Assembly (NCBI GenBank): GCA_024710165.1
Contig: JANJVG010000011.1
Location: 1-38,555, forward strand
Source: Burkholderiaceae bacterium
GTDB taxonomy: Bacteria > Pseudomonadota > Gammaproteobacteria > Burkholderiales > Burkholderiaceae_C
DNA: 38,555 nucleotides
Direction: 5' to 3'
In this document: positions 17,812 through 26,728 of the stretch, piece after piece
How positions within the stretch are numbered: the first letter of the stretch is position 1
Layout of the letters: every line of letters starts with the position of its first letter
Notes under the pieces: model-generated
What the model was told of the DNA's origin: nothing
The model's database searches: none
Seen by the model: the letters and a program-made list of their open reading frames with translations, nothing else
Position numbers and translations under genes: made by a program

Positions 17812-17876
17812 TGCTATGAAAATAATAGCTGCTTGCGCTTGATGCACAAGCGCTTGGTGGCAAAAACCCTTAAAAA
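17812..17876 (+). repeat. Intergenic hairpin repeat, copy B (best preserved)
   Basis: Two stems are visible: GCTAT...ATAGC, then GCGCTTG (17835-17841) pairing with CAAGCGC (17847-17853) around a five-base loop. A tail GGTGGCAAAAACCC follows. The repeat fills the gap between clsB and folE and ends 56 bases before folE, so it may act as a transcript-end or leader structure. Confidence 0.65.
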
Positions 17877-17932
17877 CAAGGGGTGAGAATCGCTGTTACC
17901 ATCCGTGCATCTTCAGTCAACCTGCCGCCGAC

Positions 17933-18631
17933 ATGAACCCAGCCCACCCCGACGAAGGAACGCCCGTTTCCGTCAAGATCCGTGAGCGGATCGTCGCGGC
18001 GCGCAAGCGCTTCCATGCCAACGACAATATCGCCGACTTCCTCCAGCCGGGCGAGCTCGAGCAGTTGCTCGACGAGGTCGAAATCAAGATGCAGGGGGTG
18101 CTCGACAGCCTGGTGATCGACACCGCGGGCGACCACAACACCCAGAACACCGCGCGCCGTGTGGCCAAGATGTACCTGGGCGAGGTGTTCAAGGGCCGAT
18201 ACGTGGAGCCGCCCCCCATCACCGAATTCCCGAACGCCGAGCACCTCAACGAGCTGATGATCGTGGGCCCGCTCACGGTGCGCAGCGCCTGCAGCCACCA
18301 TTTCTGCCCGGTCATCGGCAAGATCTGGATCGGTGTCATGCCCAATGAGCACACCAACGTGATCGGGCTGTCGAAATACGCACGCCTGGTGGACTGGATC
18401 ATGGGCCGCCCGCAGATCCAGGAAGAGGCCGTGGTGCAACTGGCCGACCTCATCATGGAAAAAACCCAGCCCGATGGCCTGGCCGTGGTCATGGAGGCCA
18501 GCCATTTCTGCATGTCCTGGCGCGGCGTGCGCGAGATGGACAGCAAGATGATCAACTCCGTGATGCGTGGTGTGTTCCTCAAGGACAGTGCCCTGCGCCG
18601 CGAATTCCTCTCCCTCATTCCTGGAAAGTGA
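17933..18631 (+). CDS. folE: GTP cyclohydrolase I
   Basis: FolE converts GTP to 7,8-dihydroneopterin triphosphate, the first step to tetrahydrofolate. The 232-residue product carries the zinc ligands C120, H123 (in CSHHFCP) and C193 (in SHFCMSWRG), and the substrate-loop GVRE. It is slightly longer than the E. coli enzyme because of N-terminal extension. ATG 17933 lies after a gap containing repeat copy B. The BLUF gene follows seven bases after the stop. Confidence 0.95.
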   Translation: MNPAHPDEGTPVSVKIRERIVAARKRFHANDNIADFLQPGELEQLLDEVEIKMQGVLDSLVIDTAGDHNTQNTARRVAKMYLGEVFKGRYVEPPPITEFPNAEHLNELMIVGPLTVRSACSHHFCPVIGKIWIGVMPNEHTNVIGLSKYARLVDWIMGRPQIQEEAVVQLADLIMEKTQPDGLAVVMEASHFCMSWRGVREMDSKMINSVMRGVFLKDSALRREFLSLIPGK

Positions 18632-18638
18632 ACTGACC

Positions 18639-19061
18639 ATGTTGGTACGCCTGCTTTACGCCAGCCGCGCGGTGGACACCTCGGCCGACGCCATTGAAGC
18701 CATCCTGAATCAGTCGCGCCAGCACAACCCGGGCAGCGGCATCACGGGGGTCTTGTGCTACGGCGGCGGTATTTTCCTGCAGGCCATCGAGGGTGGCCGC
18801 TCGGCGGTCTGCGACCTGTATGGCCATATCCAGCGCGACCCGCGCCACAAGAACGTTGAACTGCTGCATTACGAAGAGATCGCCGAGCGGCGCTTCGGTG
18901 GCTGGACCATGGGCCAGGTCAACCTCAGCAAGATCAACCATTCGATCCTGCTCAAATATTCCGAAAAACCCGAACTCGATCCGTATGCGGTGTCGGGCAA
19001 GGTGTCGTTTGCACTGCTCGAAGAGCTCATGGCCACGGCCTCGATCATCGGTCGGGCCTAG
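18639..19061 (+). CDS. BLUF domain blue-light photoreceptor, short type
   Basis: A 140-residue protein that is essentially one BLUF domain (about 2-95) plus a short helical C-terminus. BLUF binds FAD and shifts a hydrogen-bond network on blue-light absorption. The key residues are all present: Y7 (LLYAS), N30, Q48 (FLQAIEGG) and the W89-x-M91 pair. It matches the AppA pattern Tyr/Asn/Gln/Trp-x-Met. There is no output domain, so it must signal through a partner protein. ATG 18639 starts seven bases after folE ends; a longer in-frame start at 18567 inside folE is rejected. The tight spacing suggests co-expression with folE. Confidence 0.92.
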   Translation: MLVRLLYASRAVDTSADAIEAILNQSRQHNPGSGITGVLCYGGGIFLQAIEGGRSAVCDLYGHIQRDPRHKNVELLHYEEIAERRFGGWTMGQVNLSKINHSILLKYSEKPELDPYAVSGKVSFALLEELMATASIIGRA

Positions 19062-19286
19062 AGCAAGCCTCCCTGAGGCGCTGCGCGCCTTCCCCTCGCG
19101 TTCGCCTTGCGGCGCAAGGAGCGCCGGGGGAGCCACCGGTGCCTGCTCTTGGAAATGGTGGCAGTCCCTGCGCGGTGGCCCTGGTTTGCGCCGCGCCGTA
19201 CAAATGCGCTGCGGGTGATGCAAGGTGCGATTGCTTCCCCACCCTCGCTGCACCATCGCTCCCGGCGGCACCGTGGCACTCTCTCC
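19062..19286. other. 225-base GC-rich gap between the BLUF and EamA genes
   Basis: No convincing gene. The stretch near 19075-19100 (CCTGAGGCGCTGCGCGCC) resembles short GC-rich repeats that I recall scattered between genes in Comamonadaceae, but only one copy is in this window. Confidence 0.35.
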
Positions 19287-20168
19287 ATGTCCCTCACTGC
19301 CTTCGCCCTGATCATCCTGGCCGGGCTGATCCATGCGCTCTGGAACATTGCCGCCAAGAAGGCCGGGGGCGATGCGCGCTTTGCCTTCTTCACCTCGGTG
19401 CTGATGATGCTGTTCTGGGCGCCGCTGGGCTGGTGGCTGGGGCGCGAGGCTGTGCCGCTGTGGGGCATGCTGGAGTGGGGCTTTGTGGTCGCTGGTGGCG
19501 TGTTGCACCTGGCGTATTACCTCATCTTGCTGCGCGGCTACCGCGAGGCCGACCTGACGGTGGTGTACCCGCTGGCGCGGGGCACCGGCCCCTTGCTGTC
19601 TTCGCTGGTGGCCATTACCGTGCTCGGCGAGCAGATATCCAGGCTCGGTGTGCTGGGCGGTGTGGGTGTGGTCGGCGGCGTGTTCCTGATTGCGGGCGGC
19701 CCCGGTCTGTTGCGCGCGGCGCACGACCCGGCGGCGCGGGTCCGTGTGCACAAAGGCATTGCGTACGGGCTGCTCACGGGCGCCTTCATCGCAAGCTACA
19801 CCGTGGTTGACGGGTATGCGGTCAAGGTGCTGTTGATGTCGCCCATCCTTGTGGATTACATGGCCAACTTCGTGCGCGTGGCCCTGCTCGTGCCCGTGGT
19901 GCTGCGCGACCTGCCCACGGCCGCCGTGCTCTGGAGCGCGCAGTGGCGCTTTGCGCTGCTGGTGGCCGTGGTCAGCCCGATCGCCTACGTGCTGGTGCTG
20001 TACGCCATGCGCGAGGCGCCGCTGTCGCACGTGGCGCCTGCGCGAGAGGTGTCCATGCTGTTCGCTGCACTCATTGGCGGCCACCTGCTGGGCGAGGGCG
20101 ACCGGGTGGCGCGTCTGTGCGGCGCGGCGTGCATTGCGCTGGGTGTCACGGCCCTGGCGCTGGGGTAA
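19287..20168 (+). CDS. EamA/DMT-family transporter
   Basis: A 293-residue inner-membrane protein with about ten hydrophobic segments arranged as two EamA halves (about 5-130 and 155-290). Family landmarks include HALWNIAAKKAGG near the start, READLTVVYPLARGTGPL at the end of the first half and an equivalent MREAPLSHVAPAREVSMLFA in the second. Members export or import small metabolites; the substrate is unknown. ATG 19287 is chosen because the open frame before it has non-membrane, Arg-rich character. The DUF429 gene follows four bases after the stop. Confidence 0.85.
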   Translation: MSLTAFALIILAGLIHALWNIAAKKAGGDARFAFFTSVLMMLFWAPLGWWLGREAVPLWGMLEWGFVVAGGVLHLAYYLILLRGYREADLTVVYPLARGTGPLLSSLVAITVLGEQISRLGVLGGVGVVGGVFLIAGGPGLLRAAHDPAARVRVHKGIAYGLLTGAFIASYTVVDGYAVKVLLMSPILVDYMANFVRVALLVPVVLRDLPTAAVLWSAQWRFALLVAVVSPIAYVLVLYAMREAPLSHVAPAREVSMLFAALIGGHLLGEGDRVARLCGAACIALGVTALALG

Positions 20169-20172
20169 CCCC

Positions 20173-21003
20173 ATGACAGCAAGCCCTCTGCTGCTGGGCG
20201 TCGATTTCTCCAGCAGCCCCAGCCACCGCAAACCCATCGCCATGGCGCTGGGCGAGCGCGTGGGCACGCGCGTGCGGCTGCAGTCCCTGCAAACCTTTGA
20301 CACGCTGGACGCCCTGGGCCGCTGGCTGGCTGCGCCCGGCGCTTGGGTGGGCGGGTTCGATCTGCCCTTTGGCCTGCCGCGCGAACTGGTGCAGCAACTG
20401 AGCTGGCCATTGGCCTGGGTCGATTGCATGCAGCACTACCGCCATCTTTCGCGCGCGCAGATCCGCGATGCGTTCGCAGGCTTTTGCGCCGCGCGCCCGG
20501 CGGGCGGCAAGTTTGCGCACCGCGCCACCGACCTGCCCGCAGGCTCCAGCCCCAGCATGAAGTGGGTCAACCCGCCCGTGGCCTACATGCTGCACGCGGG
20601 CGTGCCCTTGCTGCTGGACGCTGGCGTGCATCTGCCAGGCCTGCACGCTGGCGACCCGGCCCGTGTGGCGCTGGAGGCCTACCCCGGCCTGCTGGCGCGC
20701 GAGGTGCTGGGGCGGCGCAGCTACAAAAGCGACGACCGCGCCCTCCAGACGCCCGAGCGCCTCATCGCGCGCAAAGACCTGCTTACCGCGCTGGAACTGG
20801 GAACCACGCGCCTGGGCCTGCAACTGCAACTGCGCGAAGCCCAGCGCCAAGCCCTGGTGCAGGACGCCAAAGGCGACCTACTCGATGCTGTTCTGTGTCT
20901 GCTGCAGGCGGCCTGGGCCGACAGGCAGCACTGTGCGGGCGATGCGCTGTATGGCTTGCCCGCCGCACTCGATCCGCTTGAGGGCTGGATCCTTACGGCC
21001 TGA
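20173..21003 (+). CDS. DUF429 family protein
   Basis: A 276-residue protein opening with LLLGVDFSSSPS, the first-strand acidic motif of the RNase H-like DUF429 family. GFDLPFGLPRELV (about 61-73), EAYPG and a C-terminal DLLDAVLCLLQAAWA continue the family pattern. Conserved acidic residues suggest metal-dependent nuclease or ATPase-like chemistry, but no function has been shown to my knowledge. It starts four bases after the EamA gene. Confidence 0.8.
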   Translation: MTASPLLLGVDFSSSPSHRKPIAMALGERVGTRVRLQSLQTFDTLDALGRWLAAPGAWVGGFDLPFGLPRELVQQLSWPLAWVDCMQHYRHLSRAQIRDAFAGFCAARPAGGKFAHRATDLPAGSSPSMKWVNPPVAYMLHAGVPLLLDAGVHLPGLHAGDPARVALEAYPGLLAREVLGRRSYKSDDRALQTPERLIARKDLLTALELGTTRLGLQLQLREAQRQALVQDAKGDLLDAVLCLLQAAWADRQHCAGDALYGLPAALDPLEGWILTA

Positions 21004-21085
21004 AACATGCCGATGGCATGGACTTCCTTTGCGCCCTGCACAATGACCCGTTCTGCAGCCCGATTCCGATGCCCGAGTCCCCGCC

Positions 21086-21397
21086 ATGATCTGTACTATT
21101 TTGACCCTGCTGCGGCCGCGGCCCCCGCGCGGTCGACGGGTTTGCGCACGCGCTCCCGGGCTGACCGCTGCGAGGACCCTGGCGCGCAACTCCCGCTGGC
21201 TGCTCGCATGCTTGGCTTTGGGCGTGGCAGCCGTGTGGGCCGCACCCGCGCCCTGGTACTACTGGCGCAGCAAGATCGACGGCCACCGCATCTGTGCTCA
21301 GGTCTCGCCGGGCCCTGGCTGGGAGCGCGATGGCGGGCCTTATGAAGGCCCACTGTGCCAGCCCAGGCGCCGTGTGCTCGTCGTGCCCATGCGGTAG
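21086..21397 (+). CDS. Small membrane-anchored protein, hypothetical
   Basis: A 103-residue open frame with an Arg-rich N-terminus, one hydrophobic segment (about 37-56) and a short tail containing YYWRSKIDGHRICAQVSPG and GPYEGPLC, with two cysteines that could pair outside the membrane. The tail looks like a real conserved small protein rather than a shadow frame. The first 35 residues are less convincing, so the true start may lie nearer the membrane segment. No function can be assigned. Confidence 0.5.
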   Translation: MICTILTLLRPRPPRGRRVCARAPGLTAARTLARNSRWLLACLALGVAAVWAAPAPWYYWRSKIDGHRICAQVSPGPGWERDGGPYEGPLCQPRRRVLVVPMR

Positions 21398-21452
21398 CCG
21401 CCCGCAGGGCCATGCAAAATAGGCACGACCTTCCATCTCTCGCGGACTCTCC

Positions 21453-22094
21453 ATGCCTACCCTGGAAACCCTGATCGCTTTCTTCGGCGTTGCCGTCCTC
21501 CTGGCCCTTACGCCCGGGCCTGACAACATTTTCGTTTTGCTGCAGTCGGCCCAGCGAGGCTGGCGTGCAGGCCTGGCCGTGGTGGTCGGCCTGTGTGGGG
21601 GCATTCTGGTGCATACCGCTGCGGTAGCGCTGGGGTTGGCAGCGGTGTTTGCGGCCTCGGCCGTGGCCTTCACTGCGCTGAAGTTCTGCGGTGCTGCCTA
21701 TCTGGCCTACCTGGCCTGGGGGGCCTTGCGTGCGCCTGCTGCGGTGGCATCGCAAGACGATTCACCGGCATCGGTACCCGGGCCTGTCAGCCACTGGCGC
21801 ATGGTGGGGCGCGGCATGGTCATGAATCTCACCAACCCCAAGGTGCTGGTGTTCTTCCTGGCCTTCCTCCCGCAGTTCGCCGATCCGGCGCTTGGCAGCG
21901 TGGCGCCGCAGCTCATGGTGCTGGGCATCGTATTCATGGTCGCCACGCTGTTGACCTTCGGTGCCATTGCCTGCTTCTCGGGGATTTTTGGCACCCTCTT
22001 GCAGCGCTCGGCGCGTGCGCAGACCGTGCTCAACCGGGTGGCGGGTCTGGTGTTCCTGGCCCTGGCGCTGCGGCTGGCAACGTCAGAGCGGTAG
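21453..22094 (+). CDS. LysE/RhtB family exporter
   Basis: A 213-residue inner-membrane protein with about six hydrophobic segments. The family hallmark TPGPDNIFVLLQSAQRG (about 23-39) follows the first helix, and the NPKVLVFFLAFLPQF stretch (about 128-142) is typical of the second half. LysE/RhtB proteins export amino acids such as lysine, threonine or homoserine; the substrate is not readable here. No LysR-type regulator is adjacent. Confidence 0.9.
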   Translation: MPTLETLIAFFGVAVLLALTPGPDNIFVLLQSAQRGWRAGLAVVVGLCGGILVHTAAVALGLAAVFAASAVAFTALKFCGAAYLAYLAWGALRAPAAVASQDDSPASVPGPVSHWRMVGRGMVMNLTNPKVLVFFLAFLPQFADPALGSVAPQLMVLGIVFMVATLLTFGAIACFSGIFGTLLQRSARAQTVLNRVAGLVFLALALRLATSER

Positions 22095-22191
22095 CCCTGG
22101 AAACCGCTGTTGACCGATTGCGACACTCGAAAAGCCGTATGAAATCTGAGCTTGCGCCACTTCGGTACCTTCACCTTTCGGGGTGGCGCGG

Positions 22192-22505
<314 letters not shown>

Positions 22506-22530
22506 TGGGATATTGAGTCAAATCCGGCCC

Positions 22531-22579
22531 TAGCCCTTTTTGGTAAAGCGCTTGTAGCTATCAAAATAGCAGCAATCAG
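22531..22579 (-). repeat. Intergenic hairpin repeat, copy C (inverted, shortened)
   Basis: Read on the minus strand it has GCTAT, four bases, ATAGC, then ACAAGCGCTTTACCAAAAAGGG. The first stem is intact; the left arm of the second is lost. It lies between the convergent YfhL-type and pth genes and overlaps the last codon and stop of pth. Confidence 0.6.
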
Positions 22580-23187
22580 AGTTCCACCTCGCGCCGAGGT
22601 GGCTTGGGCCGGGGCGGTTGGGTGGTGTGCACCAGCAAGGTCGCCTTGTCCATGTCGCCCGCGAGCAGGGCGGGCCAGGCTTTGAGACTGTGCGTGATGC
22701 TGTCTTCGATCAGCACGCGCTGGTCTGGCGCGGGTTTTTTCAGCACCCAGTGCACCACTTCGGACTTGACGCCCGGGTGGCCAATGCCGATGCGCAGGCG
22801 CCAGTAGTCGGACGATCCCAGCTGTGCATGGATGTCGCGCAGGCCGTTGTGTCCGGCGTGGCTGCCGCCGCGCTTGAGCTTGGCCTGTCCAGGGGCGATG
22901 TCGAGTTCGTCGTGCGCCACCAGGATTTCTTCGGGTGCAATCTTGAAGAAGCGGGCCAATGCAGCCACGGACTTGCCCGAGAGGTTCATGAAGGTCTGCG
23001 GCTGCAGCAGCCAGACCGTCTGCCCGTGCACCGTGGCGCGAGCGGCCAGACCCCAGTAGTTTCTTTCGGGCTGAAGGTGCACCTTCAGTTCGCCTGCCAG
23101 CGCGTCGATCCACCAGAAACCGGCGTTGTGGCGGGTGGCTTCGTATTCGGGTCCTGGGTTGCCCAGGCCCACAAAGAGCTTGATCAT
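22576..23187 (-). CDS. pth: Peptidyl-tRNA hydrolase
   Basis: Pth releases tRNA from prematurely dropped peptidyl-tRNA in the cytoplasm. The 203-residue product opens [21 protein letters not shown] with Asn10 and the catalytic His20, and carries NLSGKSV and HDELDIAPG (catalytic Asp), then [13 protein letters not shown]. The start ATG at 23187 gives the family N-terminus; the open frame runs 71 codons further up through rplY and is ignored. It is downstream of rplY on the same strand, the usual rplY-pth pair, separated here by a terminator. Confidence 0.96.
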   Translation of the reverse strand: MIKLFVGLGNPGPEYEATRHNAGFWWIDALAGELKVHLQPERNYWGLAARATVHGQTVWLLQPQTFMNLSGKSVAALARFFKIAPEEILVAHDELDIAPGQAKLKRGGSHAGHNGLRDIHAQLGSSDYWRLRIGIGHPGVKSEVVHWVLKKPAPDQRVLIEDSITHSLKAWPALLAGDMDKATLLVHTTQPPRPKPPRREVEL

Positions 23188-23208
23188 GGCGGCGATTATC
23201 GGATGGCA

Positions 23209-23243
23209 CAAAAACCAACGGCCCACACGAAGGTGGGCCGTTG
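23209..23243 (-). terminator. Terminator between rplY and pth
   Basis: On the minus strand CAACGGCCCAC (11 bases) pairs perfectly with GTGGGCCGTTG around six bases, followed by GTTTTTG. It could limit or tune read-through from rplY into pth. Confidence 0.8.
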
Positions 23244-23287
23244 AGGGGAGGGAGGTCGCCGTGGTGTGGCGACTCGTCCTGCAGGAC

Positions 23288-23914
23288 TTACTTCTTGCCT
23301 TTGCCCTTGCCCTTGGCGGGCGCTGCGTCTGCTGCGGGGGCAGCAACCTCCACCACAGGCGCCACCACTGACACCATGGTGGGGTTCTTTTGTGCGCCAC
23401 GCGTCACGGCGCTCACGCCCCTGGGGAGCTTGACGTCCTTCAGGTGCAGCGAAACGCCCTTCTTCAGGCTGCTCAGGTCCACGGCGATGAACTCGGGCAG
23501 GTCGGAAGGCATGCAGGTCACGTCCAGTTCGGTCACGATAGGGGTGACCATGCACTTGTCCACCTTGACGGCGGAGGATTCTTCAGCGCCGCTGTAGTGC
23601 ACCGGCACCTTCATGTGCAGCTTGGTCTTGGCGTCCACGCGCTGGAAGTCGATGTGCTGGACCATCTGCTTATAGGGGTGGTACTGCACGTCGCGCAGCA
23701 CGACCTTGCTGGTCTGGCCGTTCACTTCCATGTCCAGCACGCTGGAGTGGAAGGCTTCTTTCTTCAGGGCGTACCACAGGGCGTTGTGGTCCAGTTCGAT
23801 GGCCTGGGGTTCGGCGGTGCCACCGTAGACGATGCCGGGCGTGCGGCCCGAATTGCGCAGACGGCGGCTCGCACCCGTACCTTGCTTGGCGCGCTCAAAA
23901 GCGACGAAATTCAT
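23288..23914 (-). CDS. rplY: 50S ribosomal protein L25/general stress protein Ctc
   Basis: L25 binds 5S rRNA in the large ribosomal subunit. The 208-residue product is the long Ctc-type form: an N-terminal L25 domain (about 4-92, with [18 protein letters not shown]) plus the C-terminal TL5-type beta domain (about 100-185), ending in a Lys/Ala-rich tail. ATG 23914 matches the family start [10 protein letters not shown]. It follows prs on the same strand across a terminator. Confidence 0.95.
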   Translation of the reverse strand: MNFVAFERAKQGTGASRRLRNSGRTPGIVYGGTAEPQAIELDHNALWYALKKEAFHSSVLDMEVNGQTSKVVLRDVQYHPYKQMVQHIDFQRVDAKTKLHMKVPVHYSGAEESSAVKVDKCMVTPIVTELDVTCMPSDLPEFIAVDLSSLKKGVSLHLKDVKLPRGVSAVTRGAQKNPTMVSVVAPVVEVAAPAADAAPAKGKGKGKK

Positions 23915-23963
23915 AACATTCTCCGAGAGAGGTGCACCGCGACCAGTGTCACCTTCGTTTAAG

Positions 23964-23990
23964 AAAAAGGGCGCTCGCAAAAGAGCGCCC
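23964..23990 (-). terminator. Terminator after prs
   Basis: On the minus strand GGGCGCTC and GAGCGCCC (8-base stem, six-base loop) are followed by five T residues, just past the prs stop. Confidence 0.85.
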
Positions 23991-24009
23991 GACTTGCTGC
24001 TTGCGCGAC

Positions 24010-24984
24010 TCAGAACAGGTTGTCCTGGTCTGCAAACAAACTCATCACCGAGTCCCCGCGGGCAATGCGCTGGATCGTCTCCGCGATCAGCGGGGCCACA
24101 GAGAGTTGGCGAATCTTGGCGCAACCGCGTGCGTTGTCGCTCAAAGGAATGGTGTTGGTCACAACCACCTCGTCAAGCGCCGAGCCCTTGGCGATGCGCT
24201 CGATGGCAGGACCCGAAAAAATGGGGTGCGTGCAATAAGCGTAAACCTTCTTGGCGCCACGTTCCTTGAGCACTTCGGCAGCCTTCACCAGCGTACCGGC
24301 GGTGTCGATCATGTCGTCCATGATCACGCAATTGCGACCATCGATTTCTCCGATCACATGCATCACCTCCGACACATTGGCCTTGGGGCGGCGCTTGTCG
24401 ATGATGGCCAGGTCGCAACCGAGCTGTTTGGCCAGCGCACGGGCGCGCACGACACCCCCCACGTCGGGAGAGACCACAATCAGGTCGTCATACTTCTTTT
24501 GACGCAGATCACCCAACAGAACGGGAGATGCGTAGATGTTGTCGACCGGAATATCGAAGAAACCCTGGATCTGGTCGGCATGCAGATCCATGGTCAGCAC
24601 GCGGGAAACGCCTGCGGCCTGCAGCATGTTGGCCACCACCTTGGCCGTGATCGGCACACGCGTCGAGCGTGGACGGCGATCCTGGCGGGCATAGCCAAAA
24701 TAGGGAATGACGGCACTGATGCGTTCGGCCGAGGCGCGCTTGAGCGCATCGACCATGATCAGCAGTTCCATCAGGTTGTCGTTGGTCGGTGCGCATGTGG
24801 ACTGCACCACGAACACATCGCGTGCACGCACGTTCTGGTTGATTTCGACCGTCACTTCCCCGTCAGAGAAGCGTCCAACATGGGCTGCGCCAAGAGTGAT
24901 GCCCAGATCGCGGGCAATCTCGGCCGCCAAGCCAGGGTTGGCATTGCCGGTGAAAACCATGAAGTCGGGATGATTGGCTTGCAT
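24010..24984 (-). CDS. prs: Ribose-phosphate pyrophosphokinase
   Basis: Prs makes PRPP from ribose 5-phosphate and ATP, feeding purine, pyrimidine, histidine, tryptophan and NAD synthesis. The 324-residue product has the ATP/phosphate elements near FSDGE (39-43), the flexible catalytic region YFGYARQDR (95-103), [11 protein letters not shown] (133-143) and the PRPP-binding loop [12 protein letters not shown] (220-231). The start ATG at 24984 gives [17 protein letters not shown], usual for this group; the frame upstream runs through tRNA-Gln and is not coding. Confidence 0.97.
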   Translation of the reverse strand: MQANHPDFMVFTGNANPGLAAEIARDLGITLGAAHVGRFSDGEVTVEINQNVRARDVFVVQSTCAPTNDNLMELLIMVDALKRASAERISAVIPYFGYARQDRRPRSTRVPITAKVVANMLQAAGVSRVLTMDLHADQIQGFFDIPVDNIYASPVLLGDLRQKKYDDLIVVSPDVGGVVRARALAKQLGCDLAIIDKRRPKANVSEVMHVIGEIDGRNCVIMDDMIDTAGTLVKAAEVLKERGAKKVYAYCTHPIFSGPAIERIAKGSALDEVVVTNTIPLSDNARGCAKIRQLSVAPLIAETIQRIARGDSVMSLFADQDNLF

Positions 24985-25031
24985 GAGCGTCCCAGCGGTC
25001 TGAAATTGTTGCCTGTACGCGACAAGAGATT

Positions 25032-25108
25032 TGGCAGGGGAGAAAGGATTCGAACCTTTGCATGCCGGAATCAAAATCCGGTGCCTTAACCAGCTTGGCG
25101 ACTCCCCT
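25032..25108 (-). tRNA. tRNA-Gln (TTG anticodon)
   Basis: A complete 77-base cloverleaf including an encoded CCA. AGGGGAG pairs with CTCCCCT in the acceptor stem, the anticodon loop is TTTTGAT (TTG), and the T loop is TTCGAAT. It lies between ispE and prs on the same strand, its usual place in this family, and is probably cut from their shared transcript. Confidence 0.97.
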
Positions 25109-25133
25109 ACACAGGTTAGATACCTGATGGCAC

Positions 25134-25997
25134 CTAACCGAAACTTTTATCTTTTGCCCACCCTGCCAGAGGATGCTGCATCAGATTTTCACATACCTTG
25201 ACCTGCCAGGTGCCGGGGGCACCGCTGAGATCCGTGGCATATTGCATTTTTGCAAACACTGCACTTCCCGAACCCGTCATTCTGCCATGCAATCCGAGTG
25301 TTTCGAGCCATTCGATGGCTTTTTTCACATCAGGGCACAGTGTTTGAGCGACGTTTTGCAAGTCATTTCGACCGAAGTCGTAATGTGTTGCAGCAAAGCC
25401 TAAGATTGTAGCACTATCAGAATCGCGTTTCAAAGCAGGCGATGAAAAAATTTCGCGTGTGTCCAACCCGGCCTCGGGTTTGACCACGGCAAAGCGCGCC
25501 TTGGGTAGTTGTCTTGAACACGTGAGGGGCCAGATGATCTCGCCAATGCCCTCGACCCAGGCATTGTGTCCGCACAGGAAGAAGGGCACATCCGCACCCA
25601 GCGTCACGGCAATACGCTGCAGTTCCGGTACGGTCAGCCGAAGGTTCCACATGCGATTGAGTGCCAGCAGCACGGTGGCGGCATCCGACGAGCCTCCTCC
25701 CATGCCGGCCTGTGCGGGGATGCGCTTGAGCACACCGATGTGCACTCCCTGCGGACAGCCCGTGGCTTGTTGCAGTGCACGCGCTGCGCGCACGCACAGG
25801 TCGTCGGCAGGAAGGGGTGGGCCCAGGTCCTCGCGGCTGATATGTCCGTCCGGGCGCAGTTCGAAGTGAAGGGTGTCGCACCAGTCGATGAGCATAAACA
25901 CCGACTGCAGCAGATGGTAGCCATCGGCTCTGCGGCCTGTAATGTGCAGGAACAGGTTTAGCTTGGCGGGCGCAGGAACATCGTAGAGGGCTTGCAT
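25134..25997 (-). CDS. ispE: 4-diphosphocytidyl-2-C-methyl-D-erythritol kinase
   Basis: IspE phosphorylates CDP-methylerythritol in the MEP pathway to isoprenoids, which supplies the ubiquinone tail. The 287-residue GHMP kinase has [20 protein letters not shown] (9-28), the ATP loop [11 protein letters not shown] (97-107) and GADVPFFL. It is 11 bases downstream of lolB and directly upstream of tRNA-Gln and prs. Confidence 0.96.
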   Translation of the reverse strand: MQALYDVPAPAKLNLFLHITGRRADGYHLLQSVFMLIDWCDTLHFELRPDGHISREDLGPPLPADDLCVRAARALQQATGCPQGVHIGVLKRIPAQAGMGGGSSDAATVLLALNRMWNLRLTVPELQRIAVTLGADVPFFLCGHNAWVEGIGEIIWPLTCSRQLPKARFAVVKPEAGLDTREIFSSPALKRDSDSATILGFAATHYDFGRNDLQNVAQTLCPDVKKAIEWLETLGLHGRMTGSGSAVFAKMQYATDLSGAPGTWQVKVCENLMQHPLAGWAKDKSFG

Positions 25998-26008
25998 GGC
26001 GCGGCGAG

Positions 26009-26728
26009 TCAGCGGTCAAGGATGATGCGTAGCGTGGCGCGGGGCAGCGGGCTGCGGCGAATGGCGGTCAGTCGGCCCTCTTTCAGGTGGCTCAGATCCG
26101 CGCTCCAGCCATCCGCCGTCGATGCCACGCCTTGCAACCAGGCGAACAGCGCAGCAACCGGCAGCTGTGTACCGGTGGATTGCTGCAGCAGGACGTCGAG
26201 CGAGTCGGCAGTCCGGGTCTGGTTGCCAGTAACAAGCACCGCCTTGCCAGGCTCCCACTGAATGCGTGCCAGCACATTGCCCAAGGGGCTGAACAAAACC
26301 AACTGCCCTGAAGCAGAGCTTCCCTGCAGTTCAAAACTTGCCGAAAGCGACTGCGCTTCCTGTTCGTCCATCTGCAATGCCAGCCTGCCGCTCCATTGGG
26401 TGTCTGGGGTCGTGTGGGGTGGGTGAGGCAACAGCTGAGCGCAGCCCGTCAATCCTGTCAGGGCAAGCATGAACAAGCAGAGGAGGGTACTGCGGAGCTG
26501 ATCGGCGCTGGAGACCTTGAGGTCAGGAGCAGGTCGGACCCGGGATGCTGGAAGCGAAAATCGGCGCCATCGACGCCGGTTTGTTCCGTGGTTGCAGGTC
26601 CATGGCCCAGCTATGGGCCAAGAAGATGCTGTGATCCAAGAACGATATTCCCAGAATCGGGCCGCTGCGGCCCATTTGCAGCAGACGATTCCCAGGTCCG
26701 ACAGGCTCCTGGAATGGACCCTGAACAT
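26009..26728 (-). CDS. lolB: Outer-membrane lipoprotein LolB (start uncertain)
   Basis: LolB receives lipoproteins from LolA and inserts them into the outer membrane. The gene's position before ispE and the product fit: a lipobox LTGC (Cys96 of this frame) after a hydrophobic stretch, then WSGRLALQM and a LolB-like beta domain ending LRIILDR; the mature part is about 144 residues. The start is odd. The only usable in-frame start upstream of a full signal peptide is ATG 26728, which overlaps the TPR gene stop (TGATG) but would add about 70 atypical residues before the signal sequence. No ATG, GTG or TTG exists where a normal lipoprotein start should be. An indel in this assembly or strain is possible. 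Confidence 0.75.
   Translation of the reverse strand: MFRVHSRSLSDLGIVCCKWAAAARFWEYRSWITASSWPIAGPWTCNHGTNRRRWRRFSLPASRVRPAPDLKVSSADQLRSTLLCLFMLALTGLTGCAQLLPHPPHTTPDTQWSGRLALQMDEQEAQSLSASFELQGSSASGQLVLFSPLGNVLARIQWEPGKAVLVTGNQTRTADSLDVLLQQSTGTQLPVAALFAWLQGVASTADGWSADLSHLKEGRLTAIRRSPLPRATLRIILDR

Noticed and set aside
18615-20429. 604-codon minus-strand open frame across the BLUF and EamA genes
   Set aside because: Spans two well-supported genes and a gap, no domain; a GC-bias artefact.
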